Assembly: GCF_032852305.1 (NCBI RefSeq)
Contig: NZ_CP136594.1
Span: forward strand, 2,083,501 to 2,147,500
Length of the DNA stretch: 64,000 nucleotides
From: Parasphingorhabdus sp. SCSIO 66989
GTDB taxonomy: Bacteria; Pseudomonadota; Alphaproteobacteria; Sphingomonadales; Sphingomonadaceae
Direction: 5' to 3'
Positions 9,270-16,627 of the stretch are shown in pieces; within the stretch, counting starts at the first letter, position 1; each line of letters starts with the position of its first letter. The position numbers and the translations under genes are program-made. A model generated the notes under the pieces. That model had not been told where the DNA came from and did not search any database. It saw only the letters and a list, made by a program, of their open reading frames with translations.

Positions 9270-9890
9270 TTAATATCCCATCAGCTTCATCACCTCATCG
9301 CGGCTGCGATGATCGTCGAGGAAGCAACCCAGCAAACGGCTGGTGCTCATGGTAACACCGGGAGTGCGTACACCGCGCGCGGTCATACAGCTATGGCTGG
9401 CCTCTATCACGACAGCAACGCCATGCGGGTTGAGATGATCCCAGATGCATTGCGCCACTTCCGCAGTGAGCCGCTCCTGCACCTGCAAACGTCGAGCATA
9501 GCCGTGCAGAACTCGGGCAAGCTTGGAAATGCCGACAACCCTATCACGCGGCATATAGGCGATCGCTGCCTTGCCGATAATCGGTGCCATATGGTGCTCA
9601 CAATGTGACTGGAACGGAATGTCTTTCAGCAACACGACCTCATCATAACCGCCAACCTCTTCAAAGGTGCGGGAGAGGTGCACCGAGGGGTCTTCGGCAT
9701 AGCCCTGACAATATTCGCGCCATGCACGAGCGACACGCTTGGGCGTATCGACCAGTCCCTCGCGCTCTGGATCATCTCCGGCCCAACGCAGAAGCGTGCG
9801 AATGGCCTCCTGCACATCCTCAGGTACCGGCGGCTTGGGCGCGGCATAGGGATTGCCATTGGCTGGCAAATCAATGTCCATATCATTCAT
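9270..9890 (-). CDS. folE: GTP cyclohydrolase I
   Basis: A 206-residue enzyme of the first step of tetrahydrofolate synthesis, turning GTP into dihydroneopterin triphosphate. The zinc site is visible as CEHH at residues 97-100, followed by the conserved AYMPRDRVVGISKLARV, with the second Cys in SCMTARGV further on. The N-terminal 25 residues are proline-rich and probably disordered. It stands alone, convergent with the peroxiredoxin. Confidence 0.96.
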   Translation of the reverse strand: MNDMDIDLPANGNPYAAPKPPVPEDVQEAIRTLLRWAGDDPEREGLVDTPKRVARAWREYCQGYAEDPSVHLSRTFEEVGGYDEVVLLKDIPFQSHCEHHMAPIIGKAAIAYMPRDRVVGISKLARVLHGYARRLQVQERLTAEVAQCIWDHLNPHGVAVVIEASHSCMTARGVRTPGVTMSTSRLLGCFLDDHRSRDEVMKLMGY

Positions 9891-9988
9891 GAAATAGTCC
9901 TGTCTCTCAACTTGTCTCTAAGATAGGAAGTGGCGGGAAAAGCTGCAAGCATCAGCGCCATCTTGGGATAGAGTAAGGATAACGCGCA

Positions 9989-11209
9989 ATGAGCCAGAAA
10001 GTTCATTTCACCAATGCAAAAGATATAAAATTATCAGGCACTTTGGAGCTTCCAGCTACAGAAAAGGTGCGCGGTTATGCCCTGTTTGCGCATTGCTTCA
10101 CCTGCACCCAGGCCAGCCATGGCGCACGACGGATATCGGAAGCTCTAGGCGCGATGGGTATCGCCACTTTGCGCTTTGACTTTACCGGCCTGGGCCGCAG
10201 CGAGGGCGAATTTGCCGATAGCCATTTTTCTGCCAATGTTGCCGACATTGTTGCTGCTGCGGACTATCTCGACGCAGAGTTTGAAGCCCCCGCCCTGCTG
10301 ATCGGCCACAGCCTTGGTGGCGCAGCCGTGATTGCCGCAGCCGAGCAGATTCCCAATGCAAAAGCAGTTATCACCCTTGGCGCTCCTTTTGCCGTCGATC
10401 ATGTCCTTGGCCAGCTCGGCGATGCAGTAGCGCGCATTCAGCAGGATGGCGAAGGCGAAGTCGCCATTGGCGGCAGGCCGTTTCATGTGAATCGCGCCTT
10501 TGTCGAAAATGCGCAGGGTCAGGATCAGGCCACCCGTCTGGCCAAGCTGCATAAGGCTCTGTTGGTGCTGCATTCGCCTACCGATGCCATTGTCGGCATT
10601 GATCAGGCGCGCCAGATTTATGAGGCGGCAAAGCATCCGAAGAGCTTTGTCTCTCTGCCCGATGCCGATCATTTGCTTACCGATGCGGCGCAGGCACGCT
10701 ATGTCGCAGCCATGATAGCCGCATGGGCTGCGCCGCATATCCCTGAAAACACCAAAGAAGAGGAAACCGAGCAAGACGCAGCAGAAGGCGAAGTGATGGT
10801 TGAAAGCGCCGGCGGCAAGTTCAGCCAACGCGTAACCGCAGGCGCGCATAGTTTCATCGCGGACGAACCTGTGAGCTTTGGCGGCAGCAATTTGGGGCCA
10901 ACGCCCTATGACCTGCTATTGGCCGGTCTCGGTAGCTGCACCACCATGACGATTCAAATGGTCGCCAAGCGCGAGAAAATCCCGCTCGAACATGTCAGCG
11001 TCACCGTACGGCACAAGCGCTGCCATAGCGAAGATTGTCAGGAGGCGGGCGAAGGTCGCCCTCGGATTGAGATAATTGAGCGCGACCTGAAATTCACCGG
11101 CGATCTGGATGAGGCCCAACGCGCGCGGTTATTGGAGATTGCCGATAAATGCCCGGTGCACAGAACTCTCGAGGCAGATCCGATTATCAAAACCAAGCTG
11201 GTTGGATGA
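9989..11209 (+). CDS. Fused alpha/beta hydrolase - OsmC family protein
   Basis: A 406-residue two-domain protein. Residues 1 to about 255 are an alpha/beta hydrolase with the nucleophile elbow GHSLGG (106-111, Ser108) and a plausible catalytic Asp/His in DADHLL. After an acidic linker (NTKEEETEQDAAEGE) comes an OsmC/YhfA-like domain with the peroxidatic Cys in GLGSCTTM and the second Cys in DKCPVHRTL. The hydrolase part is esterase-like and OsmC proteins reduce organic hydroperoxides; why they are joined is not known to me. The fusion is seen in other proteobacteria, so it is not a local accident. The start ATG at 9989 is preceded by GTAAGGAT as ribosome binding site. Confidence 0.9.
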   Translation: MSQKVHFTNAKDIKLSGTLELPATEKVRGYALFAHCFTCTQASHGARRISEALGAMGIATLRFDFTGLGRSEGEFADSHFSANVADIVAAADYLDAEFEAPALLIGHSLGGAAVIAAAEQIPNAKAVITLGAPFAVDHVLGQLGDAVARIQQDGEGEVAIGGRPFHVNRAFVENAQGQDQATRLAKLHKALLVLHSPTDAIVGIDQARQIYEAAKHPKSFVSLPDADHLLTDAAQARYVAAMIAAWAAPHIPENTKEEETEQDAAEGEVMVESAGGKFSQRVTAGAHSFIADEPVSFGGSNLGPTPYDLLLAGLGSCTTMTIQMVAKREKIPLEHVSVTVRHKRCHSEDCQEAGEGRPRIEIIERDLKFTGDLDEAQRARLLEIADKCPVHRTLEADPIIKTKLVG

Positions 11210-11334
11210 ATTATAGGGAGTGCGCTTCGCCGACGATAAGTAATCACTATACAGGCAGCTTATCAATTGCGGTCGATTGCAGCAGACCTTATCGACGAAG
11301 CTTAAGACCAGAATTCACCATAGAAGGAAACATC

Positions 11335-11742
11335 ATGCCAAGCTCTACCATCCCCGCCAATTGCCTTGTCGTCGTTGCTACAGGCGCCGAGGCCAAGCTT
11401 TACCGCAATGTGGGTGAGGATAATGCACTCAAGCTGCGTGCCGAGGGCACTCTGACACCGAAAGACCTGCTCTCTGAAGGTCCTTCAGGCGGCCATGTGC
11501 CTAGTTCGTCGCCCAAGGAAACCGATGAGGCTACCTTCTCCAAGCAACTGGCGCACCATCTCTATGCCATGGAACAAAAGGGTGATTACAACCATCTCGT
11601 CCTCGCAGCAGACCCGGACAGCCTCGGTGAAATCCGCCCATTGCTGCACAAGGAAGTGACCGACAAGATCGTGCTGGAAATGGCCAAGACGCTGACCAAC
11701 TCATCGATCAAAGACATCGAACGGTCGATCCAGAGTAACTAA
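11335..11742 (+). CDS. Host-attachment-family protein
   Basis: A 135-residue protein of the family named protein required for attachment to host cells. Visible features are an N-terminal beta-strand start (NCLVVVATGAEAKLYRN) and a C-terminal half with HLVLAADPDSLGEIRPLL-type core strands and ending in ERSIQSN. This fold resembles eukaryotic release-factor/baeRF domains in shape; the biochemical role is unknown. I chose the ATG at 11335, preceded by GAAGGA, because the 62 codons that could be added upstream look non-coding. It stands alone between the OsmC fusion and tRNA-Arg. Confidence 0.85.
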   Translation: MPSSTIPANCLVVVATGAEAKLYRNVGEDNALKLRAEGTLTPKDLLSEGPSGGHVPSSSPKETDEATFSKQLAHHLYAMEQKGDYNHLVLAADPDSLGEIRPLLHKEVTDKIVLEMAKTLTNSSIKDIERSIQSN

Positions 11743-11755
11743 ACTGTCAGGAAAA

Positions 11756-11832
11756 TGGCGCACCCGGAAGGATTCGAACCTCCGACCCCCTGATTCGTAG
11801 TCAGGTACTCTATCCAGCTGAGCTACGGGTGC
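11756..11832 (-). tRNA. tRNA-Arg (ACG)
   Basis: The minus strand gives a full cloverleaf: acceptor GCACCCG/CGGGTGC, D arm GCTC...GAGT, anticodon stem CCTGA/TCAGG around loop CTACGAA (anticodon ACG), variable GGGTC and T arm GGAGG-TTCGAAT-CCTTC. The discriminator is G and the 3' CCA is encoded, followed by TTTT. The ACG anticodon, read as ICG after TadA deamination, decodes CGU/CGC/CGA. Confidence 0.97.
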
Positions 11833-11912
11833 GTGTTTGATACCACCATGTTGGCGGGCCTCGGCTCTTAGTCAGGCCTGCCGGACTTGGCAACCGCTTT
11901 TTTGCAAGCAGG

Positions 11913-12326
11913 CTATTTCAGCTGATCGATAAAGGGCGCATCAGCGGGCGGCATGGGCAGATTGTGCATATCTTCCGGCTTGATCCAGCGCAGTTCTTCG
12001 GCGTGCAATGCTTCAGGGTCACCGCTCCAACTATCGGTCTGATAGAGCAAAAGGATGAGATGTTTGCCCTCCAGCGGCTCGCTGGCAAAGATAAGTGGCA
12101 AGCATTGAGACGGATTGATCGTCACACCAAGCTCTTCGCTAATCTCTCGGGTCAGGGCGTGCTCAGGACTTTCGCCCGCCTCCACCTTTCCCCCCGGGAA
12201 TTCCCACAAGCCAGCCATAGACGTTCCCTCTGGTCGCTTTTGCAGAAGATAGCACCCATCATCACGGCGCATCGCCAGCGCGACGACAAAGCGGATTGTC
12301 AGTTTTTTTTCCATGTTTTCGGCCAT
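11913..12326 (-). CDS. mutT: MutT-type Nudix hydrolase (8-oxo-dGTP diphosphatase)
   Basis: A 137-residue Nudix enzyme, most like MutT, which hydrolyses 8-oxo-dGTP and prevents A:T to C:G transversions. The Nudix box GGKVEAGESPEHALTREISEELGV is split as GGKVEAGE and REISEELGV at about residues 45-68, preceded by the MutT-typical LWEFPGG. I chose the ATG at 12326 because AAAGG lies correctly upstream; a longer frame would need a TTG at 12356. It faces away from the Flp pilin genes. Confidence 0.9.
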   Translation of the reverse strand: MAENMEKKLTIRFVVALAMRRDDGCYLLQKRPEGTSMAGLWEFPGGKVEAGESPEHALTREISEELGVTINPSQCLPLIFASEPLEGKHLILLLYQTDSWSGDPEALHAEELRWIKPEDMHNLPMPPADAPFIDQLK

Positions 12327-12400
12327 CTTCAACCTTTTGTTAAAGTCTATCGGCAAAATAGCGCCGTCGGGAAGCGCAGTTTTATAGACGGGAGCGCAAG

Positions 12401-12586
12401 GTGATACAGATAGTTTCGCAATTATGGTATTCGCGCAAGGGCGCGACCGCGATCGAATATGGCCTTGTTGTCGGACTGATTGCTGTCAGCGCTATGGTTG
12501 CCATTGCTAATGTCGCAGACACAACCAGTGGCATGTGGGATCATGTAGAAGACAGTGTTGTCAGCGCCAGCGCCCAAGAAGAGTGA
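12401..12586 (+). CDS. Flp/Fap-family pilin (short)
   Basis: A 61-residue type IVb prepilin. It has a short basic leader, then the Flp signature KGATAIEYGLVVGLIAV at about residues 13-29, where prepilin peptidase would cut after the Gly before ATAIEYGL, and a single hydrophobic helix that packs into the pilus. The start is GTG with GGAG upstream. Its acidic tail (VEDSVVSASAQEE) differs from the second pilin just downstream. No cpa/tad assembly genes adjoin it; one cpaF lies 45 kb away. Confidence 0.88.
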   Translation: MIQIVSQLWYSRKGATAIEYGLVVGLIAVSAMVAIANVADTTSGMWDHVEDSVVSASAQEE

Positions 12587-12723
12587 TCACCGCTATAATA
12601 AAATCTGTCCCTCGTTAATTCTTTTTCAATAACTGCAAACTATCCCAACATGTGCTCGTCCTGAAATCCCAAAGGGATATTGAAGGACAAGTCGGGTAAT
12701 AAGTGTAACCTAGGAGACCTATA

Positions 12724-12960
12724 ATGACTATCGTACGTAAAGTATTTGCTGACAAGAAGGGCGCTACTGCCATTGAATATGGTCTGATCGCTGCTCTGAT
12801 CGCTGTTGCTGCAATGGGCGCTATGTCCACTCTTGGCGGCACGCTGACCTCTACCTTCACCCAGGTCAATGACCAAATGGCTGGTAATGGCGGCACCACC
12901 TCTGGCGGTGGCACCACCTCTGGCGGCACCACCTCTGGCGGCACCACCTCTGGCGGCTAA
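12724..12960 (+). CDS. Flp/Fap-family pilin with Gly-Thr-Ser repeat tail
   Basis: A 78-residue Flp pilin with leader MTIVRKVFADKKG, core ATAIEYGLIAALIAVAAMGA and a membrane helix, as in the first pilin. Residues from about 56 onward form a low-complexity tail of GGTTSG units. The ribosome binding site AGGAGACCT is strong and a rho-independent terminator follows, as expected of an abundant structural protein. It probably forms the main pilus shaft, with the 61-residue neighbour as a minor or alternative pilin; that split is inference. Confidence 0.9.
   Translation: MTIVRKVFADKKGATAIEYGLIAALIAVAAMGAMSTLGGTLTSTFTQVNDQMAGNGGTTSGGGTTSGGTTSGGTTSGG
12889..12957 (+). repeat. In-frame 15-bp tandem repeat encoding the pilin tail
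   Basis: About four copies of a 15-base unit (GGCACCACCTCTGGC) with one extra GGT codon encode the Gly-Gly-Thr-Thr-Ser tail. The copies are nearly identical at DNA level, so unit number could change by slippage without a frameshift. Confidence 0.85.
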
Positions 12961-12989
12961 TTGCCTTCACAGCATAACCAGAAGAGGAA

Positions 12990-13018
12990 GGGGCGGCTCC
13001 TGGGCCGCCCCTTTTTTT
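12990..13018 (+). terminator. Rho-independent terminator after the Flp pilins
   Basis: Perfect 8-bp stem GGGGCGGC / GCCGCCCC around a 6-base loop followed by seven T, 30 bases after the pilin stop. Confidence 0.92.
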
Positions 13019-13037
13019 GTGCGATAATCACCTTTGC

Positions 13038-14534
13038 TCAAAAGGTAACCGTTTTCACCTTCTGGCCCGGCGTTAATCGGGCATCATTAGCCAGACCATT
13101 CAGCGTGCGAAAACGCTCTTCCTGATAATTGTCGAACGGCATTTTCGCAGCAAGGCTGGCCACCGTATCCCCTTGCCCAACAGTGATCACATCAATCCGC
13201 TTGGCACGGACGCTCGATGCCTCATCACCGCTGACCTTGGCGAAACTACCAATCATCTGGCCAAAAGGATTGTTGCGTCCGGCAGGCGTGATTGTGACAA
13301 AGTGATAGGCCCGATCAGAAGAATATTCATAGGCATAGACCGAAACATCGACTGTCTGGCGACCATTATTCACGCGCGCGGTGGAAAATGCCATGGGCAT
13401 ACCATTGATCGTCGTCCGCCCGATTTCGCCATAGGGCAAGCGGTTGTTGTCCTTTGCCAAAGCATCAAAAACGCTCCGCACATAGGCGTTCAGGTCATTG
13501 CTATACGGCGCGAGAGAAAACTGCGCCTGACCGCCCTGCCCTTGCACGGTAACCGCTCGGGAACCGTTATTGACGCTATAGCCATTGGGCGTATTGAACG
13601 CGAAGCCCAGTGTCGGATGGACAAAGCGATTGCCCTGCACCACGCCCTGTTCTGGATCATCGCCGTAGAGCAATCCGTCAAGCTGCTGCAAGAACGCCTC
13701 CCGGTTGCGCTTACCCGTTCCGCTATGCTCGGTCTTGGCCGCTTTTTTCGCAGAACGACGCACACGCTTCGCGGAGTCGGGATGGGTGCTGGCCCAGCTC
13801 GGAACCGAACGACCGGTTTGACCGCGCGCCCGTTTCTCCAACGCATTTTGCAGCGCGAGCGAGTACAGCATGGTGGAAACCGCCTGGGTGTCATAGCCGG
13901 CGCGATCAAGGTACAGAACACCAAGATCGTCCGCTTCATGCTCCTGCCCTCGTGAATAGCTGAGCGTCAGCAGTTGTGAACCTCTGCCAAACAATTCCTG
14001 ACCAAGGCGTCCAAAGGCAGAATCTCCGAGCAAGATCGCCGAGCCAATTTGTCCCAAAACGCCCAGAATATTGTTGCGCTTGGCAGCGCGCTGCCGCCGT
14101 TGTGAGTGGCGCGCATCAATATGGCCAACTTCATGACCGAGCACGCCTGCGAGCTCTGCCTCGTCGTTCATCAAGGCCATAAGCTGGCGGGTGATATAGA
14201 TATAACCGCCGGGCACCGCAAAAGCGTTATTTACCGGTGAATTGAGCAGGGTAACTGTGAACTCTTCACGGGCGTTGCCGAGGCCAGAATAGGAGGCAAT
14301 GTCCTTGCCAATACGCTCAACATAGGCGGCTTGCGGCGAATCATAAGCGCCACCAAATTCCTGCATCAGTTGCGGATGCGCCTCGCGGCCAATCTTCTTT
14401 TCCTCATCGGTAAGATAGCGCACCTCATTTTGCGCTGCATTGGCCGAAGAGACACCGCCGACGCTGCCCGGTGTCGAACAGCCGATAAGCAACGCCGAGA
14501 CTGCAACGGCACTGGTCAATAGCCTTTTGGCCAT
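13038..14534 (-). CDS. M48-family metalloprotease, lipoprotein, with C-terminal LysM-like domain
   Basis: A 498-residue predicted lipoprotein. The signal peptide MAKRLLTSAVAVSALLIGC has a lipobox with the acylated Cys at about residue 19. The zinc-protease motif GHEVGHIDARHS (HEXXH) follows near residue 130, with the third ligand region SRGQEHEADDLG downstream. The middle holds a domain of unknown role, and the last 50 residues (VITVGQGDTVASLAAKM...LTPGQKVKTV) look like a LysM wall-binding module. This matches BepA/LoiP-like periplasmic proteases of outer-membrane quality control. The ATG at 14534 follows AGGAGG; a 16-residue longer version is unlikely because it would displace the signal peptide. 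Confidence 0.9.
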   Translation of the reverse strand: MAKRLLTSAVAVSALLIGCSTPGSVGGVSSANAAQNEVRYLTDEEKKIGREAHPQLMQEFGGAYDSPQAAYVERIGKDIASYSGLGNAREEFTVTLLNSPVNNAFAVPGGYIYITRQLMALMNDEAELAGVLGHEVGHIDARHSQRRQRAAKRNNILGVLGQIGSAILLGDSAFGRLGQELFGRGSQLLTLSYSRGQEHEADDLGVLYLDRAGYDTQAVSTMLYSLALQNALEKRARGQTGRSVPSWASTHPDSAKRVRRSAKKAAKTEHSGTGKRNREAFLQQLDGLLYGDDPEQGVVQGNRFVHPTLGFAFNTPNGYSVNNGSRAVTVQGQGGQAQFSLAPYSNDLNAYVRSVFDALAKDNNRLPYGEIGRTTINGMPMAFSTARVNNGRQTVDVSVYAYEYSSDRAYHFVTITPAGRNNPFGQMIGSFAKVSGDEASSVRAKRIDVITVGQGDTVASLAAKMPFDNYQEERFRTLNGLANDARLTPGQKVKTVTF

Positions 14535-14677
14535 GATATTCCTCCTGCTGACTATTACGCTTGGCGCACATGTACCGCGCAAGTTTTACCTTACGTTAAC
14601 TACCCGATTTCAACCTGTAAGAAAAGAATGCAGGCTGTAAACTCGCGCCAACAAACGACGCGGCGACGGTTCCGGTT

Positions 14678-15628
14678 CTAAACTATTTCACCAATGGCAA
14701 GATATTTGTCCTGCCGCATTTGCCGCCTTTCGACGGCCGTCTTGGTCAACAGTTCGTCAAGTTCTTCGCTGATGGCCTGGCGCAAAGCCGTCATGGTGCC
14801 TGTCGGATCACGATGCGCGCCGCCAATGGGCTCATCAACGATGCGATCAATGACCCCCAATGCTTTCAGCTGTTGTGCGGTAATGCGCATAGCTTCGGCT
14901 GCCTCGTCCGCCTTGTCTGCTGTGCGCCAGAGAATTGATGCGCACCCTTCTGGCGAGATTACGGAATACACAGCATGTTCCAACATCAACACACGTTCCG
15001 CCGCCGCCAAGGCAATCGCTCCGCCAGAACCGCCCTCGCCGACAATAACCGCCACCATTGGCACGTGCAGCGATAGGCAGCGCTCTGTTGCACGGGCAAT
15101 TGCCTCGGCCTGACCGCGCTCTTCGGCATCTACGCCAGGAAAAGCACCGGATGTATCGACCAGCGTCACCACCGGCAGCTTGAACCGCTCGGCCATATCC
15201 ATCAGCCGCACCGCCTTGCGATAACCCTCAGGTCGGCCCATGCCAAAATTATGTTTCAGCCGACTCTCGGTATCAGACCCTTTTTCATGGCCGATAACCA
15301 TGACCGGATGCTCGCCGAGACGCGCAAAACCGCCGATAATAGCGGCATCCTCTGCGAACAGCCTGTCACCGCATAGGGGCATGAAATCACTGAACATATG
15401 GTCAATAAAGTCATGGAAATGCGGGCGATCCGGATGCCGGGCCACTCGCGTTTTCTGCCAGGGCGTGAGGTTGTTATAGGTCAGCGCCAGCATCTTGTCG
15501 GCCTTGGCCTGTAATTTGCCGATATCCGCTTCCAGATCGATACTGTCCTGGTCTGCCGTTTCGCGCAGTTCGTCTATCCGGGCATGCAGCGCAGCAATGG
15601 GTTTTTCAAATTCGAGGAAACTCGTCAT
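14678..15628 (-). CDS. accA: Acetyl-CoA carboxylase carboxyltransferase subunit alpha
   Basis: A 316-residue subunit which, with AccD, transfers the carboxyl group from biotin to acetyl-CoA to give malonyl-CoA. Conserved blocks are seen: the N-terminal FEKPIAALHARIDELR coiled segment, RHPDRPHFHDFIDHMF, the crotonase-like oxyanion region VTLVDTSGAFPGVDAEERGQ, and GEGGSGGAIALA. Length is normal. It sits 52 bases downstream of xerD on the same strand, with no clear terminator between, so read-through is possible. Confidence 0.97.
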   Translation of the reverse strand: MTSFLEFEKPIAALHARIDELRETADQDSIDLEADIGKLQAKADKMLALTYNNLTPWQKTRVARHPDRPHFHDFIDHMFSDFMPLCGDRLFAEDAAIIGGFARLGEHPVMVIGHEKGSDTESRLKHNFGMGRPEGYRKAVRLMDMAERFKLPVVTLVDTSGAFPGVDAEERGQAEAIARATERCLSLHVPMVAVIVGEGGSGGAIALAAAERVLMLEHAVYSVISPEGCASILWRTADKADEAAEAMRITAQQLKALGVIDRIVDEPIGGAHRDPTGTMTALRQAISEELDELLTKTAVERRQMRQDKYLAIGEIV

Positions 15629-15679
15629 TTAGGGCCCTTAAGTTATAAAGCGTTGCGTTATCCGCTGGTTGTTCCGCGG

Positions 15680-16624
15680 TCAATCGCTGCTCTGATTACG
15701 CGTGGCATGTGGAACGCTCGCCGAACGCGTCGCCAATGGGTGCCGCTCATTGACCAGCGCCACCAATCTTTGTGCGTCAACATGGGTATAGATTTGCGTA
15801 GTCGCAATATCCGCATGTCCCAGCATCGCCTGCAGGGTGCGCAAATCGGCACCGCCCTGCAACAAATGGGTGGCAAAGGCATGGCGCAGCACATGCGGGC
15901 TTATGCCATCCGGATTGAGCCCGGCACGCGCCGCGGCAGCCTTAAGCAATTGGAACAGACGGATGCGACTCAAATGGCCTTTACGGGAGGGAAACATCCA
16001 TTGCGCATCATCCGGCAGAGTCTTGCGCCAATCCGCCAGAACCGTCCGCGCTCGCTGCGACAAAGGCACCATGCGCTGCGCACCGCCCTTTCCGGTAATC
16101 AGCATAACGCGTTTATCAGGCGCATAGGCGCTGGCAGGAAGCGATACCAATTCACTGACTCGCAGCCCTGAACCATAGAGCAGCTCTACCATAGCCAATA
16201 AGCGCAATGCTGCGGTGCCATTGGTCTCTTTTGCCGCTTCATCTTCCAATAATGTGAAGAGACGCTCTACAGCACCCGTGTCCAACGTCTTAGGTAGCGC
16301 TTTGCCGGTCTTTGGCCTTGTCAAGGAAAGCGAAGGATCGCTGTCGCGGACATGTTCTTCGACAAGGAAACGAAAGAATTGGCGCAAAGCAGAGATTTTG
16401 CGCGATACGGTTGTTGGCGCAAAGTCTGACCAGCGTTGCGCCAGCGCTGCGAGCGTATCAGCATCGGCCATGGCCAATTTGCCGCACAGCCATTCCGATG
16501 CCTGATGCAGGTCGCGTTCATAAGCAGCAAGGCTATTGGGCGCGGTTCCCTTTTCCACCGCCATCATCGCCAGAAAACTGGCTATGTAATCAGCATCTTT
16601 GGAGGCTGGCTGGTCCGCCATCAC
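15680..16624 (-). CDS. xerD: Tyrosine recombinase XerD
   Basis: A 314-residue tyrosine recombinase. An N-terminal SAM-like core-binding domain covers about residues 1-100. The catalytic domain shows the first Arg in LLYGSGLRVSELVSL, the Lys in GKGGAQR, HVLRHAFATHLL, LGHADIATTQIYTHV and the nucleophilic Tyr within that last motif. With XerC (40448-41338) it resolves chromosome dimers at dif. The XerD assignment rests on its position next to aroK/aroB, usual in alphaproteobacteria, and on overall similarity. No dif site was recognised. Confidence 0.9.
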   Translation of the reverse strand: MMADQPASKDADYIASFLAMMAVEKGTAPNSLAAYERDLHQASEWLCGKLAMADADTLAALAQRWSDFAPTTVSRKISALRQFFRFLVEEHVRDSDPSLSLTRPKTGKALPKTLDTGAVERLFTLLEDEAAKETNGTAALRLLAMVELLYGSGLRVSELVSLPASAYAPDKRVMLITGKGGAQRMVPLSQRARTVLADWRKTLPDDAQWMFPSRKGHLSRIRLFQLLKAAAARAGLNPDGISPHVLRHAFATHLLQGGADLRTLQAMLGHADIATTQIYTHVDAQRLVALVNERHPLATRSASVPHATRNQSSD

Positions 16625-16627
16625 GGC

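Noticed and set aside
10145-10849. 234-codon minus-strand frame
   Set aside because: Antisense to the hydrolase-OsmC fusion, whose both domains are clear on the plus strand.
13173-13955. 260-codon plus-strand frame
   Set aside because: Antisense to the M48 protease gene with its motifs and signal peptide.
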